Below, one piece after another: positions 9,762 through 19,140 of a stretch of DNA of 64,000 nt. Both the position numbers and the translations under genes were made by a program. Source of the stretch: Methylophaga sp. OBS4 (lineage in GTDB: Bacteria; Pseudomonadota; Gammaproteobacteria; Nitrosococcales; Methylophagaceae); contig NZ_JAPDMV010000017.1 of assembly GCF_026319305.1 (NCBI RefSeq), positions 1 to 64,000 of the forward strand, written 5' to 3'. A model generated the notes under the pieces. That model saw only the letters and a program-made list of their open reading frames with translations, made no database searches and was not told where the DNA came from. Numbering within the stretch: position 1 is the first letter of the stretch; each line of letters starts with the position of its first letter.

Positions 9762-10855
9762 CAGCCACGCCCCAAAACTTTTGCCAGCGCAGCAAGGAAA
9801 CGCTGGTTTTCTTCGCCAAGGCCAATACTGACCCGCAAATGTTGTGGCAGGCCATAGTTAGCGATAGGTCTGACAATCACGCCTTCATAAAGCAAATCAT
9901 CATAAACTTCAGCAGCATTGGAATGCACATTAACGGTAATGAAATTCCCCTTGGAAGGAATAAATTGCAGTTCCATCTTTTCAAAGCCGGCTATCAGCTG
10001 TTTCATACCGGTATTGTTCAGTTCTCTGGCCTGTTGCAGATAGGTGTCATCACTCAGTGCCGCCACCGCGGCGGCTTGAGCCAGATTATTAACATTAAAC
10101 GGTTGTCTGACCCGGTTCAGCAAATCCGCCACTTCCGGGTGGGATAAAGCGTAACCGACACGCAAGCCGGCCAGTCCGTAAGCTTTGGAGAATGTCCGGG
10201 TAATAATCAGATTGTGATAATCCTGCAGCCAGGCTACGGTATTTTCCCATTGTTCCAGATACTCCACATAAGCTTCATCCAGCACCACCAGCACATTTTC
10301 CGGTACTTTCTCCATAAAAGCTTTCAGCTCAGCTGGTGCTATCCAGGTACCGGTCGGATTATTCGGGTTGGCAATAAAAATCAGTTTGGTACGGCTGTTG
10401 ATACATTTTTTTATTGCCTGTAAATCATGGCCATACTCTTTGGCAGGCGCCACAATGCCTTTGGCGCCAACCGCTTTGGTGACCAAAGGATACACGGCAA
10501 ATGCATGTTCAGAATAAATCACTTCATCGCCGCCCGCGGCAAACGCCCGTGCCACCAGTTCGAGTACATCATTGGAACCATTGCCTAATGTAATCTGCTC
10601 CGGCACCAGTTGATATTTTTCTGCCAGTGCCATCTTTAAGGTATAACCGTTACCATCCGGATAGCGTGTTATCTCCCGAGATGATTGCGCCAAAGCGGCC
10701 AAAGCTGCTTTTGACGGGCCCAACGGGTTTTCATTCGATGCCAGCTTGATGACCTCTTTAACACCATACTGACGTTGTAACTCTGCAATCGGTTTGCCCG
10801 GAACATAAGGTTGCAGATCAGCGACGCCGCTTACTGCCAAATCACAAAAACTCAT
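9761..10855 (-). CDS. hisC: Histidinol-phosphate / aromatic aminotransferase (HisC family)
   Basis: A 364-residue PLP-dependent class I/II aminotransferase. SNENPLGPS and NPNNPTG are substrate and cofactor signatures; RTFSKAYGLAGLRVGY holds the PLP lysine. Placed directly before tyrA and aroA, it is likely the HisC2-type enzyme that transaminates aromatic precursors, though it may also serve histidine synthesis. ATG at 10855 (MSFCDLAVSG) overlaps the lspA stop by one base (TAATG); the longer frame to 10912 would run deep into lspA and is rejected. pheA, often upstream of this gene, is absent here. Confidence 0.95.
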   Translation of the reverse strand: MSFCDLAVSGVADLQPYVPGKPIAELQRQYGVKEVIKLASNENPLGPSKAALAALAQSSREITRYPDGNGYTLKMALAEKYQLVPEQITLGNGSNDVLELVARAFAAGGDEVIYSEHAFAVYPLVTKAVGAKGIVAPAKEYGHDLQAIKKCINSRTKLIFIANPNNPTGTWIAPAELKAFMEKVPENVLVVLDEAYVEYLEQWENTVAWLQDYHNLIITRTFSKAYGLAGLRVGYALSHPEVADLLNRVRQPFNVNNLAQAAAVAALSDDTYLQQARELNNTGMKQLIAGFEKMELQFIPSKGNFITVNVHSNAAEVYDDLLYEGVIVRPIANYGLPQHLRVSIGLGEENQRFLAALAKVLGRG

Positions 10856-11319
10856 TATTGCTCCGTTTTGTTGCTGAAGCTGTCGACAATTAATAACACC
10901 GCACCAATACAAATAGCTGAATCAGCGATATTAAAAGCAGGCCAGTGATAACTGCCGTAGAAGATATCAATAAAGTCGATAACATAGCCGTGATAAAGAC
11001 GATCAATCACATTGCCGATGGCACCGCCCAAAATCAAAGCCAGCGATGCGGCTTCCAGCTTGGCGGCTTTATCAAGCCTTTTCAGCCAGACAATCAACGC
11101 AGTGCTGACCAATAAAGCCAATACCACAAAAAACCAGCGCTGCCAGCCACCTGCTGATGACAAAAAGCTGAAAGCGGCACCAGTATTATGGGCCAATGTG
11201 AAATTGAAAAACGGCATCACCGGCACGGTTTCATGCAAATCCAACAAGCTGCTCATTAACCATTTGCTGAGTTGATCCAGCACGATCACCAATGCAGAAA
11301 GATTAAGCCATTTAAGCAT
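10855..11319 (-). CDS. lspA: Lipoprotein signal peptidase (signal peptidase II)
   Basis: A 154-residue inner-membrane aspartyl peptidase with four predicted helices. The catalytic regions are visible as VIDRLYHGYVIDFIDI and FNIADSAICIGA; the N-terminal VLDQLSKW is the conserved first-helix motif. It removes signal peptides from diacylglyceryl prolipoproteins (LptE in this window is one likely substrate). It overlaps ileS by one base upstream and hisC by one base downstream. ileS-lspA pairing is conserved. Confidence 0.97.
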   Translation of the reverse strand: MLKWLNLSALVIVLDQLSKWLMSSLLDLHETVPVMPFFNFTLAHNTGAAFSFLSSAGGWQRWFFVVLALLVSTALIVWLKRLDKAAKLEAASLALILGGAIGNVIDRLYHGYVIDFIDIFYGSYHWPAFNIADSAICIGAVLLIVDSFSNKTEQ

Positions 11320-14120
11320 TAAGCAAATTGACGCTGTTCACCTGCGCCATCCACATTTTCAATACAACGCTCACACAAATCAGGATGCTCGGCATGTTTG
11401 CCCACTGACTCAACCTGGTGCCAACAGCGATCACAACGTGCATATTTTGATGCCTCAATAGCAACTGAAAGTCCATTTACTGAAGTATCAATAGCATTAG
11501 CAGGTTTTTCGGCCAAAGGTTTCAAAGTTGCCTGAGAGGTAATCAATACAAACTTCAACTCACCTTGAAGCTGAGATAAGTGTTTGAAGAATTCCGGATC
11601 TGCGTAAAGTGTTACTTCCGCAGTTAAACCACCTTTTATCTTGCCTTCATTCCGCAACACCTCTAACTGTTTTAAAACAGCGTCACGCGCATCAAAAATA
11701 TGTTCCCATGAATTGAAGTCAAGATGAACACCTTCACTTTGAGATATTAATCCTTCATACCATTTATTCAAAATCACTGACTCATTACGCTCACCAGGCA
11801 AATACTCCCACAATTCATCAGCAGTGAAACTCAAAACCGGCGCAATCCAGCGTACCAGCGCTTCCACAATGTGATACATCGCAGTCTGCGCTGAGCGGCG
11901 GCCCAAACTGTCCTGTTGCATGGTGTACTGGCGATCTTTGGTGATATCCAGATACAGGCTGCCCATTTCATTGGCGCAAAAGTTATGAATTTTCTGGTAA
12001 ATCAAATGGAACTGATAGCTGTCGTAAGCGGCCAGAATCTCCTGCTGCACATGGTAGGCCCGATCCAAAGCCCAGCGGTCCAGCGGCAGCATGTCTTCGA
12101 TCGCGACACAATTCTGCGCCGGATCAAAATCAGACAGATTGGATAACAGATATCGTGCTGTATTACGGATACGGCGATAGGAATCGGCGGTACGTTTCAG
12201 AATTTCATCTGAAACCGACATCTCGGCACTGTAGTCGGTCGCCGCAACCCACAGGCGAATAATGTCAGCCCCCAGGTTATTCATCACCTTTTGCGGCGCA
12301 ACCACATTGCCCTTGGATTTGGACATTTTTTTGCCTTCGGCATCCACGGTAAAGCCATGGGTCAGCACCGCTTTATACGGGGCTGCGCCAGTTGTTGCGA
12401 CCGATGTCAGCAACGACGACTGGAACCAGCCGCGATGCTGATCGCTGCCTTCAAGATACAAATCTGCCGGACGATGCAGATTTGCACGACGCGCCAAAAC
12501 GCAGGCATGTGACACCCCGGAGTCAAACCAGACATCCAAGGTATCTGTAACTTTTTCATATTCTGCCGCGTCGCTGCCCAGCCAGACTTCTGCATCCATT
12601 TCAAACCAGGCATCAATACCATCCTGTTCGACTTTTTGTGCGACTTTTTCAATCAGTTGTTCAGTTTCCGGGTGCAGTTCGCCGGTTTGCTGATTCACAA
12701 ATAAAGGAATCGGCACGCCCCAGGTACGCTGACGGGAAATACACCAGTCTGGGCGGCCTTCGACCATGCCTTCGATGCGTTTTTGGCCCCAGTCCGGCAT
12801 CCATTGGGTATCAGCGATGGCTTTCATCGCCGCCTGACGCAGACCGTTCTGATCCATGCTGACAAACCACTGCGGCGTGGCGCGGAAGATGATCGGACTC
12901 TTATGGCGCCAGCAGTGCGGATAGCTGTGCTGAATATCGACATGGGCCAGCAAAGCCCCTTTCTGTTTGAGCAGTTCAATCACTTGCGGGTTAGCCTTGA
13001 ACACCGACTCGCCGGCAAATACGGGCGTTTCAGGTAAAAAGCAACCATTACTGCCCACCGGATTATCAACTTCCAGCTGGTATTTTAAACCCACAGTGTA
13101 GTCATCCTGACCATGGCCGGGCGCAGTATGTACCGCACCAGTACCGGCTTCTGCAGTGACATGGTCCCCCAGAATAATCGGTACCTGCCGATCGTAGAAA
13201 GGATGCTGGAGTAGCAGACCTTCAAATTTATCGCCTTTACAACGAACCAGCACTTCACCATCCAGACCGTAACGTTCCAGCGCAGATTCATATAACGCTG
13301 CTGCCAGCAGCAGTCGTTCATCACCACACTGCAGCAGTACATATTCAAATTCCGGATTTAAAGATACCGCCTGGTTGGCCGGTAAAGTCCAGGGGGTGGT
13401 AGTCCAGATAGGCACACTGATATCACCGTGGCCCTGACCGCCACAGGCTGCAACAAACGCGTCGGTATCGATCACTTTGAAGCGCACATCAATCGCTGGT
13501 GAGGTTTTGTCCTCGTATTCGACTTCGGCTTCTGCCAAAGCGGAACCACAATCTACACACCAGTGGACCGGCTTCACGCCTTTATGCAAATGGCCTTGTT
13601 TGATAATTTGACCCAGGGTGCGAATGATATCGGCTTCAAAACTGAAATCCATGGTGAGGTAGGGATTCTCCCATTCACCCAACACGCCCAAGCGCTTGAA
13701 ATCCTCGCGCTGACCATCAACCTGCTTAGCCGCATAATCGCGACAGGCCTGACGGAATTCCTTGGCAGTGACTTTAACACCGGGTTTGCCGACTTTCTTT
13801 TCCACATTAAGTTCAATCGGCAGACCGTGGCAGTCCCAGCCCGGCACATAAGGCGCATCAAAACCGCTCAGGGTTTTGGATTTGATGATGATGTCTTTGA
13901 GAATTTTATTAACCGCATGACCGATATGAATATCACCATTGGCATACGGCGGTCCGTCATGCAGAATAAACAGCGGACGGCCTTTGGCGTTTTCACGCAG
14001 TTTCTTGTACAGGTCGATATCCTGCCAACGCTTCAGCGTCTGCGGTTCGCGATTAGGCAAACCCGCCTTCATCGGGAACTGGGTTGCAGGTAAATTCAAA
14101 GTCTGTTTGTAGTCGGCCAC
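11319..14120 (-). CDS. ileS: Isoleucyl-tRNA synthetase
   Basis: A 933-residue class I synthetase of the bacterial type. The HIGH motif appears as [11 protein letters not shown] near residue 65 and the KMSKS loop as KKMSKSKGN. Between them is the CP1 editing domain. The C-terminus carries a zinc-binding pair of CxxC motifs (CDRC and CERC). It charges tRNA-Ile. Its stop and the lspA start share one base. It heads the long minus-strand run; upstream is a 167-bp divergent promoter region shared with the DUF3579 gene. Confidence 0.98.
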   Translation of the reverse strand: MADYKQTLNLPATQFPMKAGLPNREPQTLKRWQDIDLYKKLRENAKGRPLFILHDGPPYANGDIHIGHAVNKILKDIIIKSKTLSGFDAPYVPGWDCHGLPIELNVEKKVGKPGVKVTAKEFRQACRDYAAKQVDGQREDFKRLGVLGEWENPYLTMDFSFEADIIRTLGQIIKQGHLHKGVKPVHWCVDCGSALAEAEVEYEDKTSPAIDVRFKVIDTDAFVAACGGQGHGDISVPIWTTTPWTLPANQAVSLNPEFEYVLLQCGDERLLLAAALYESALERYGLDGEVLVRCKGDKFEGLLLQHPFYDRQVPIILGDHVTAEAGTGAVHTAPGHGQDDYTVGLKYQLEVDNPVGSNGCFLPETPVFAGESVFKANPQVIELLKQKGALLAHVDIQHSYPHCWRHKSPIIFRATPQWFVSMDQNGLRQAAMKAIADTQWMPDWGQKRIEGMVEGRPDWCISRQRTWGVPIPLFVNQQTGELHPETEQLIEKVAQKVEQDGIDAWFEMDAEVWLGSDAAEYEKVTDTLDVWFDSGVSHACVLARRANLHRPADLYLEGSDQHRGWFQSSLLTSVATTGAAPYKAVLTHGFTVDAEGKKMSKSKGNVVAPQKVMNNLGADIIRLWVAATDYSAEMSVSDEILKRTADSYRRIRNTARYLLSNLSDFDPAQNCVAIEDMLPLDRWALDRAYHVQQEILAAYDSYQFHLIYQKIHNFCANEMGSLYLDITKDRQYTMQQDSLGRRSAQTAMYHIVEALVRWIAPVLSFTADELWEYLPGERNESVILNKWYEGLISQSEGVHLDFNSWEHIFDARDAVLKQLEVLRNEGKIKGGLTAEVTLYADPEFFKHLSQLQGELKFVLITSQATLKPLAEKPANAIDTSVNGLSVAIEASKYARCDRCWHQVESVGKHAEHPDLCERCIENVDGAGEQRQFA

Positions 14121-14287
14121 AAGATCTCTCGTAGTTCACAATCATCAAAAGCGGTAATTATACGGATTTTTACGAACGACCTAAATCATTGAAAGCAGTT
14201 TTATTTATCCGGCCAGCTTATGCATCAGCAATGATTTACAGTAGAATATGGCTTTTATATCGTTTCAAACTACGAGCTGGCACAGAT

Positions 14288-14584
14288 ATGTCCACATCAG
14301 AAAAGGTGATTATTAAAGGATTGACTCAGGATGGCGGAAAATTCCGCCCCAGCGACTGGGCTGAACGCCTTTGCGGCGCTGTAGCGAGTTATGGTCCAGG
14401 TCGCCGTATTATTTTTCACCCTCATGTGCGGCTGGCCTCGATTGACAGCGTCAAATGCGTGGTCATCGATGCAATATTAGAGCAAAAAGATGAAATGCTG
14501 TTTGAGTTTCTAACCGACTTTGCAAAAGAAAATAATTTGCAAGTCTATCGCACCAATGCTTTCCCGTTGCAGGAAGATCAATAA
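14288..14584 (+). CDS. DUF3579 family protein
   Basis: A 98-residue soluble protein matching DUF3579 by the pattern GGKFRPSDWAERLCG near the N-terminus. The family has no established function. ATG at 14288 (MSTSEKVIIKG) is chosen since it matches the family start; the frame extends to 14189 but the extra part reads like untranslated leader. It is divergent from ileS and ends 3 bp from the converging CBS-domain gene. Confidence 0.85.
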   Translation: MSTSEKVIIKGLTQDGGKFRPSDWAERLCGAVASYGPGRRIIFHPHVRLASIDSVKCVVIDAILEQKDEMLFEFLTDFAKENNLQVYRTNAFPLQEDQ

Positions 14585-14587
14585 ACT

Positions 14588-15037
14588 TTATTCATGCTCG
14601 GCGTCGGGCCAGTTCTGGATGTAGTTTTTCAACAGTTTATTTTCAAACTTGGCTTTTTTCAGCAGCTCTTCAACGATATCAGTAATCGATAACATACCTT
14701 CCAGCTTACCTTTGTAAACAACCGGTAAATGACGCACATTATGCTCCACCATAATGTTCATCACTTCTTCCAGCGTGTCATCTGGATCACAGGTATAAGG
14801 ATCGGGCGTCATGGCATCGGCAGCGGTGATCGGACTCCACATAGCATGTTTCTGATGCAGGATGTTGAGCAGATCACGCTCAGATATGATACCCACCAGC
14901 AGGCCGTCACTGTCTGTCACCACCAGTGAACCGATTCGATGATCCATCATCAATGTGACCGCTTTATCCAGCGTGTCCGAAGGCGACAAACCAATAACCG
15001 GTTTGCCTTTATTCTTGGTGATCGACCTGACTTTCAT
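14588..15037 (-). CDS. CBS-domain pair protein
   Basis: A 149-residue protein made of two tandem CBS domains (about residues 10-65 and 75-135). Each shows a GxxxxRD- or ITDI-type end: GIISERDLLN and GMLSITDIVEE. Stand-alone CBS pairs bind adenosine nucleotides and act as energy or redox sensors; the partner is unknown. I chose ATG at 15037 because GAGG lies about 9 nt before it; an upstream ATG at 15052 has no ribosome site. prfC lies 71 bp upstream. Confidence 0.9.
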   Translation of the reverse strand: MKVRSITKNKGKPVIGLSPSDTLDKAVTLMMDHRIGSLVVTDSDGLLVGIISERDLLNILHQKHAMWSPITAADAMTPDPYTCDPDDTLEEVMNIMVEHNVRHLPVVYKGKLEGMLSITDIVEELLKKAKFENKLLKNYIQNWPDAEHE

Positions 15038-15108
15038 CCGTTCGTCCCTCATAGCAAAAATGCCTACCGCTATTCTGCTTGAGTTATCAGGCGGATGGCA
15101 AGCCTGTT

Positions 15109-16689
15109 TTACAGATGTTCGCGTGTAGCCCTGAAGTCTATTTCCGGCCAGCGTTCCATAGTCAGATCCAGATTCACCCGCGTCGGCGCAATATAAGTCA
15201 GGTTGCCGGCACCATCGTAGGCCAGATTGCTGGAGGCTTTTTTCTTGAACTCTTCCAGTTTGCGCGCATCATCGCAGTACACCCAGCGTGCGGTATAAAC
15301 CTGTACCGGCTCATAGGCGCACTCAACGTTATATTCACCCTTGAGGCGATGCACCACCACATCAAACTGCAATACCCCCACTGCACCCAGAATCAAATCA
15401 TTACTGTCCAATGGACGAAACAACTGCGTTGCTCCCTCTTCACTCAATTGTTGCAGGCCCTTCAGCAATGCTTTGTTTTTCATCGGATCTTTCAGTCTGA
15501 CCCGACGAAATAGTTCCGGCGCAAAGTAAGGAATACCGGTGAACTGTATGGCTTCCCCCTGGGTAAACGTATCACCGATCTGAATCGTGCCGTGGTTGTG
15601 CAGACCGAGAATATCACCTGGCCAGGCCTCTTCCGCCTGTTCCCGCTCTGCCGCCATAAACGTTACCGCGTTGGCAATGGTGACGTCTTTACCGATGCGT
15701 ACCTGATGCAGTTTCATGCCCTTGGTATATTTGCCGCTGCAGACACGCATAAAAGCAATACGGTCACGGTGTTTAGGATCCATATTAGCCTGAATCTTAA
15801 ATACAAAGCCGCTGAACGGTGCTTCATCGGCAGACACGTCGCGGGTTTTGGTTTCACGGGGTTGTGGCGCCGGTGCATATTCGACAAACGAGTCCATCAA
15901 CTCGGTTACACCAAAATTGTTCATCGCCGAACCGAAAAATACCGGCGTCAGACGACCTGCCAGAAACGCGTCCAGGTCAAAATCATGACTGGCGCCGCGA
16001 ACCAACTCGATTTCTTCGCGCAATTCTTCAGCCATGCTACCGAACAATTCATCCAGTCTCGGGTTATCCAGTCCCTCGATGATCTCGCCCGCCTCTTTGC
16101 TGTGCGCTTCAAACAGATGCACGCTGTCATTGTAGAGATGAAAAATACCTTTGAAACTTTTGCCCATGCCGATGGGCCAGGTCACAGGTGCACACTGGAT
16201 ATTAAGGATGGTTTCGACTTCATCCAGTAACTCAATCGGCTCACGGCCTTCACGATCCAGTTTATTGATAAATGTCAGAATCGGCGTATCACGCAGCCGA
16301 CACACTTCCATCAGTTTAATCGTGCGTTCTTCAACACCTTTGGCACTGTCAATCACCATCAAAGCCGAGTCCACTGCAGTTAATGTCCGGTAAGTATCTT
16401 CCGAGAAATCAGCATGGCCGGGCGTATCCAGCAAATTGACAATACGGTCTTTGTAGGGAAATTGCATGACCGAGGAGGTCACTGAAATGCCCCGCTCTTT
16501 TTCCATTTCCATCCAGTCGGAAGTGGCATGGCGATCTGTTTTGCGCGACTTGACACTGCCCGCCATCTGAATGGCGCCACCAAAATAAAGCAGTTTTTCG
16601 GTCAGCGTGGTCTTACCCGCGTCGGGATGCGATATGATAGCGAAAGTCCGGCGTTTGCTGACCTCTGGCTGTGTTGGATTTTGTGACAT
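15109..16689 (-). CDS. prfC: Peptide chain release factor 3
   Basis: A 526-residue translational GTPase. G1 ([12 protein letters not shown]), the switch region [19 protein letters not shown] and NKLD are all present. The C-terminal RF3-specific domain contains the [12 protein letters not shown] segment. RF3 recycles RF1/RF2 from the ribosome after peptide release. Length is standard. Upstream is a 180-bp divergent region with the exporter gene. Confidence 0.98.
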   Translation of the reverse strand: MSQNPTQPEVSKRRTFAIISHPDAGKTTLTEKLLYFGGAIQMAGSVKSRKTDRHATSDWMEMEKERGISVTSSVMQFPYKDRIVNLLDTPGHADFSEDTYRTLTAVDSALMVIDSAKGVEERTIKLMEVCRLRDTPILTFINKLDREGREPIELLDEVETILNIQCAPVTWPIGMGKSFKGIFHLYNDSVHLFEAHSKEAGEIIEGLDNPRLDELFGSMAEELREEIELVRGASHDFDLDAFLAGRLTPVFFGSAMNNFGVTELMDSFVEYAPAPQPRETKTRDVSADEAPFSGFVFKIQANMDPKHRDRIAFMRVCSGKYTKGMKLHQVRIGKDVTIANAVTFMAAEREQAEEAWPGDILGLHNHGTIQIGDTFTQGEAIQFTGIPYFAPELFRRVRLKDPMKNKALLKGLQQLSEEGATQLFRPLDSNDLILGAVGVLQFDVVVHRLKGEYNVECAYEPVQVYTARWVYCDDARKLEEFKKKASSNLAYDGAGNLTYIAPTRVNLDLTMERWPEIDFRATREHL

Positions 16690-16869
16690 ATATAGGTGTC
16701 TTTCTCAATCTGGAATGGCATGTTCGGCCCGACAGGCCGCTGCGTTTTGTTCAAAAGCTGCTTATTTTCGCGGATCTGCGTGGCTTACACAATCAACTGA
16801 ATTTTAAATCTCATTTTATGTCCAACCCGGCATTGTTAATCAGGCACTGCAAAAAAAGACCTAGACTCA

Positions 16870-18069
16870 ATGAATAAAGCCTTTCACCCCACTCCGGCGA
16901 TGATTTACATGCTGGCAGCGCTAACCGCATTGGCTCCCCTGGCGATCGATGCTTACCTACCCGCCATTCCCGATATGGCGGAATATTTTGCAGCCAGCAT
17001 TCATCAGACGGAATTATCACTCAGTCTGTTCCTGGCCGGTTTTGCCCTCGGCCAGATTATCGGTGGACCTTTTTCCGATCATTTCGGCCGACGTGCGGCT
17101 ACCGGTAGTGGCATCAGCCTATTCTGCCTGGGCACGTTGGGCATTATCTTCAGTGACAGCATGTCTTCTGTCTGGTTGTTTCGTGTAATTCAGGCAATTG
17201 GTGGCGGTTTGGCTGTGGTCAACTCGGCGGCGGTGATCCGCGACTTAAGTAAAGGCCAGGACAGCGCACGCCATCTGTCCAATATGGCTGTCATCATGAT
17301 GCTGGCGCCTTTACTGGCACCGCTGATAGGTATGCTGCTGCTTCATATCAGCGGCTGGCGGCTGATTTTCTATTTTCTACTGGCTTACGGCTTACTGATT
17401 GGCCTCGCTTTGTTTTTCAAATTACCGGAAACCAGACAAAAAACTGAAGATCGCCCCAGTGCTTTTCGTCGTTACTGGATGGTCTTACGTCACCGCGTCG
17501 CGTTGGGCTTTATCTGTTCACAATGTTTTGCATTGGGCGGCATGTTTGCGTTTATTACCGGTTCGCCTTCTGTATATATGGGATTTTTCGGCATCAATGA
17601 AACGATCTATCCCTTCTTATTTGGCGCCAATGTGATCGGCATGATTATCGCCAATCGCATCAATATCCGATTGTTACGCCACTATCACCCGCAAAACCTG
17701 CTTGGCATCGGTCAGTCTATCCAGCTTGTAGCTGGTGGTTTGTTATTGGCTTACGTCAGCTTCAGTACTGCTCCGTCCATTGTTGTGGTTGTACCGATTA
17801 TCATTGTTTTTATCGGCGCCATGGGTTTGATCGTAGCTAATGCGACTTCCTGCACCGTTGAGTATTTCCCCAGCAACAGTGCGACCGCTACCGCCTTGCT
17901 TGGTGCCGGTGGTTTTGCCACAGGCGCGTTGAGCGGTTCACTGGTCGGCATGTGGGGTGACGGCACACCTCAGCCAATGGCGTTAATCATGTTCGGCTGC
18001 GCGCTGGCCGCGCCACTGATGCGGCGGTTGGTGCATGCATCAGGCACCGGACATCCGTCTGCAATATAA
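16870..18069 (+). CDS. MFS exporter, Bcr/CflA drug-resistance family
   Basis: A 399-residue major facilitator with about 12 membrane helices. LAPLAIDAYLPAIP in helix 1, GQIIGGPFSDHFGRR (the MFS loop 2-3 motif) and the LFRVIQAIGGG helix 4 pattern match the Bcr/CflA group, which exports bicyclomycin, chloramphenicol or other small molecules. The substrate here cannot be read from sequence. The ribosome site is weak. Converges on the DUF815 gene, 7 bp away. Confidence 0.9.
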   Translation: MNKAFHPTPAMIYMLAALTALAPLAIDAYLPAIPDMAEYFAASIHQTELSLSLFLAGFALGQIIGGPFSDHFGRRAATGSGISLFCLGTLGIIFSDSMSSVWLFRVIQAIGGGLAVVNSAAVIRDLSKGQDSARHLSNMAVIMMLAPLLAPLIGMLLLHISGWRLIFYFLLAYGLLIGLALFFKLPETRQKTEDRPSAFRRYWMVLRHRVALGFICSQCFALGGMFAFITGSPSVYMGFFGINETIYPFLFGANVIGMIIANRINIRLLRHYHPQNLLGIGQSIQLVAGGLLLAYVSFSTAPSIVVVVPIIIVFIGAMGLIVANATSCTVEYFPSNSATATALLGAGGFATGALSGSLVGMWGDGTPQPMALIMFGCALAAPLMRRLVHASGTGHPSAI

Positions 18070-18076
18070 ACAGGCT

Positions 18077-18853
18077 CTAAGTGTTTAAGTAGCCGTGGTA
18101 ATACTGATAAAACTGTTTTGCGGTTCGGCCGCTGTGACTGCCACGCCCCATGGCATACATTCGGGCCGCTTCATGTAACTGTTGCTGGTCGACATTAACG
18201 CCTTCAAACAAAGCGCCGACGATAGCAAAGTAACTTTCCCAGTTAGCAGGATAAAACGACAAAGTCAGACCAAAACGATCGGACAGTGCCAGTTTACCTT
18301 CAAGACTGTCGGCATAATGCACTTCGCCGTCTACCAGACCGCTGAGCTGATTTTCGGATTGTTTCTCCGGCAATAAATGACGGCGATTGGAAGTAGCGTA
18401 GAGACGAACACGTTCCGGCGGCAACTCCATGCCGCCATCCAGCAAGGTTTTCAATGGTTTGTAGTTTGACTCCCCCTCTTCAAAAGAAAGATCGTCACAG
18501 AAAATAACAAAGTGAAACTGCTCATCTTCAAGCTCGAGTGAATCCAATATCTCAGGCAGATAACTCAGATCATCTTTATCGATCTGCACCACTCGTAATC
18601 CCAGCGGAGCCAATTCATTAAGCAAGGCTTTTATTAGTGAAGATTTGCCGGTTCCGCGCGCGCCCCAGAGCAAGGCATGATTACTGGTTTTACCCGCAAT
18701 AAAATGTTGGGTGTTTTCCAAAATCGCCTTTTTTTGCCGATCAATCCCCTGCAAATCTTCAAGACGAACAGGATCCAGCCGGTGAACCGGTTTCAATTTT
18801 TGGCTGTGGCTCCGCCAGATGGCCGCATAGCTCTGATGCCAGTCGATACGCAT
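18077..18853 (-). CDS. DUF815 family AAA-type ATPase
   Basis: A 258-residue P-loop ATPase. The Walker A motif GARGTGKSS is at about residue 65 and the Walker B-like FVIFCDDLSFEEGE follows 60 residues later. YATSNRRHL is a sensor-1-like motif. This combination is typical of DUF815, a widespread family of unknown function, distantly related to DnaA/DnaC-type ATPases. It stands alone between the exporter and the receptor locus. Role unknown. Confidence 0.9.
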   Translation of the reverse strand: MRIDWHQSYAAIWRSHSQKLKPVHRLDPVRLEDLQGIDRQKKAILENTQHFIAGKTSNHALLWGARGTGKSSLIKALLNELAPLGLRVVQIDKDDLSYLPEILDSLELEDEQFHFVIFCDDLSFEEGESNYKPLKTLLDGGMELPPERVRLYATSNRRHLLPEKQSENQLSGLVDGEVHYADSLEGKLALSDRFGLTLSFYPANWESYFAIVGALFEGVNVDQQQLHEAARMYAMGRGSHSGRTAKQFYQYYHGYLNT

Positions 18854-19140
18854 GAAATGTCCTTAACAGCAAGCGAGTCAATACTAGCTGCTAGGATACA
18901 CCATGCCATTATGAGTGTGATCATAAGGGATCGTCAGAATCAGTACCGTTTTTGATTAAGGTAAAACACGACAAACTCGTTTGTTTTTTTTCAATGACAA
19001 GGTATAGTCGGTATCTGCATGGGTTTATGATAAAAAAACATATCGTCCCTTGGCCTGATTGCATTTGCCGAGGTATCGCAGGACTGCTGATGAATGTTTA
19101 ATTATTCAGTGATTGAATAAATAGCACAGGAGTGCGGGAC
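18854..19140. other. Divergent intergenic region upstream of the receptor operon
   Basis: A 287-bp AT-rich stretch between the DUF815 gene and the TonB-dependent receptor gene. It must hold both promoters. A 7-bp inverted repeat (TTATTCA, 5-nt loop, TGAATAA) at 19102-19120 lies just before the AGGAG ribosome site of the receptor and could affect translation or bind a regulator. No Fur box and no known riboswitch was recognised. Confidence 0.5.

Noticed and set aside
13563-14093. 176-codon plus-strand frame opposite ileS
   Set aside because: Shadow of ileS; no ribosome site or known motif.
18854-19140. c-di-GMP riboswitch before the receptor operon
   Set aside because: The conserved core sequences of GEMM riboswitches were not found by eye.
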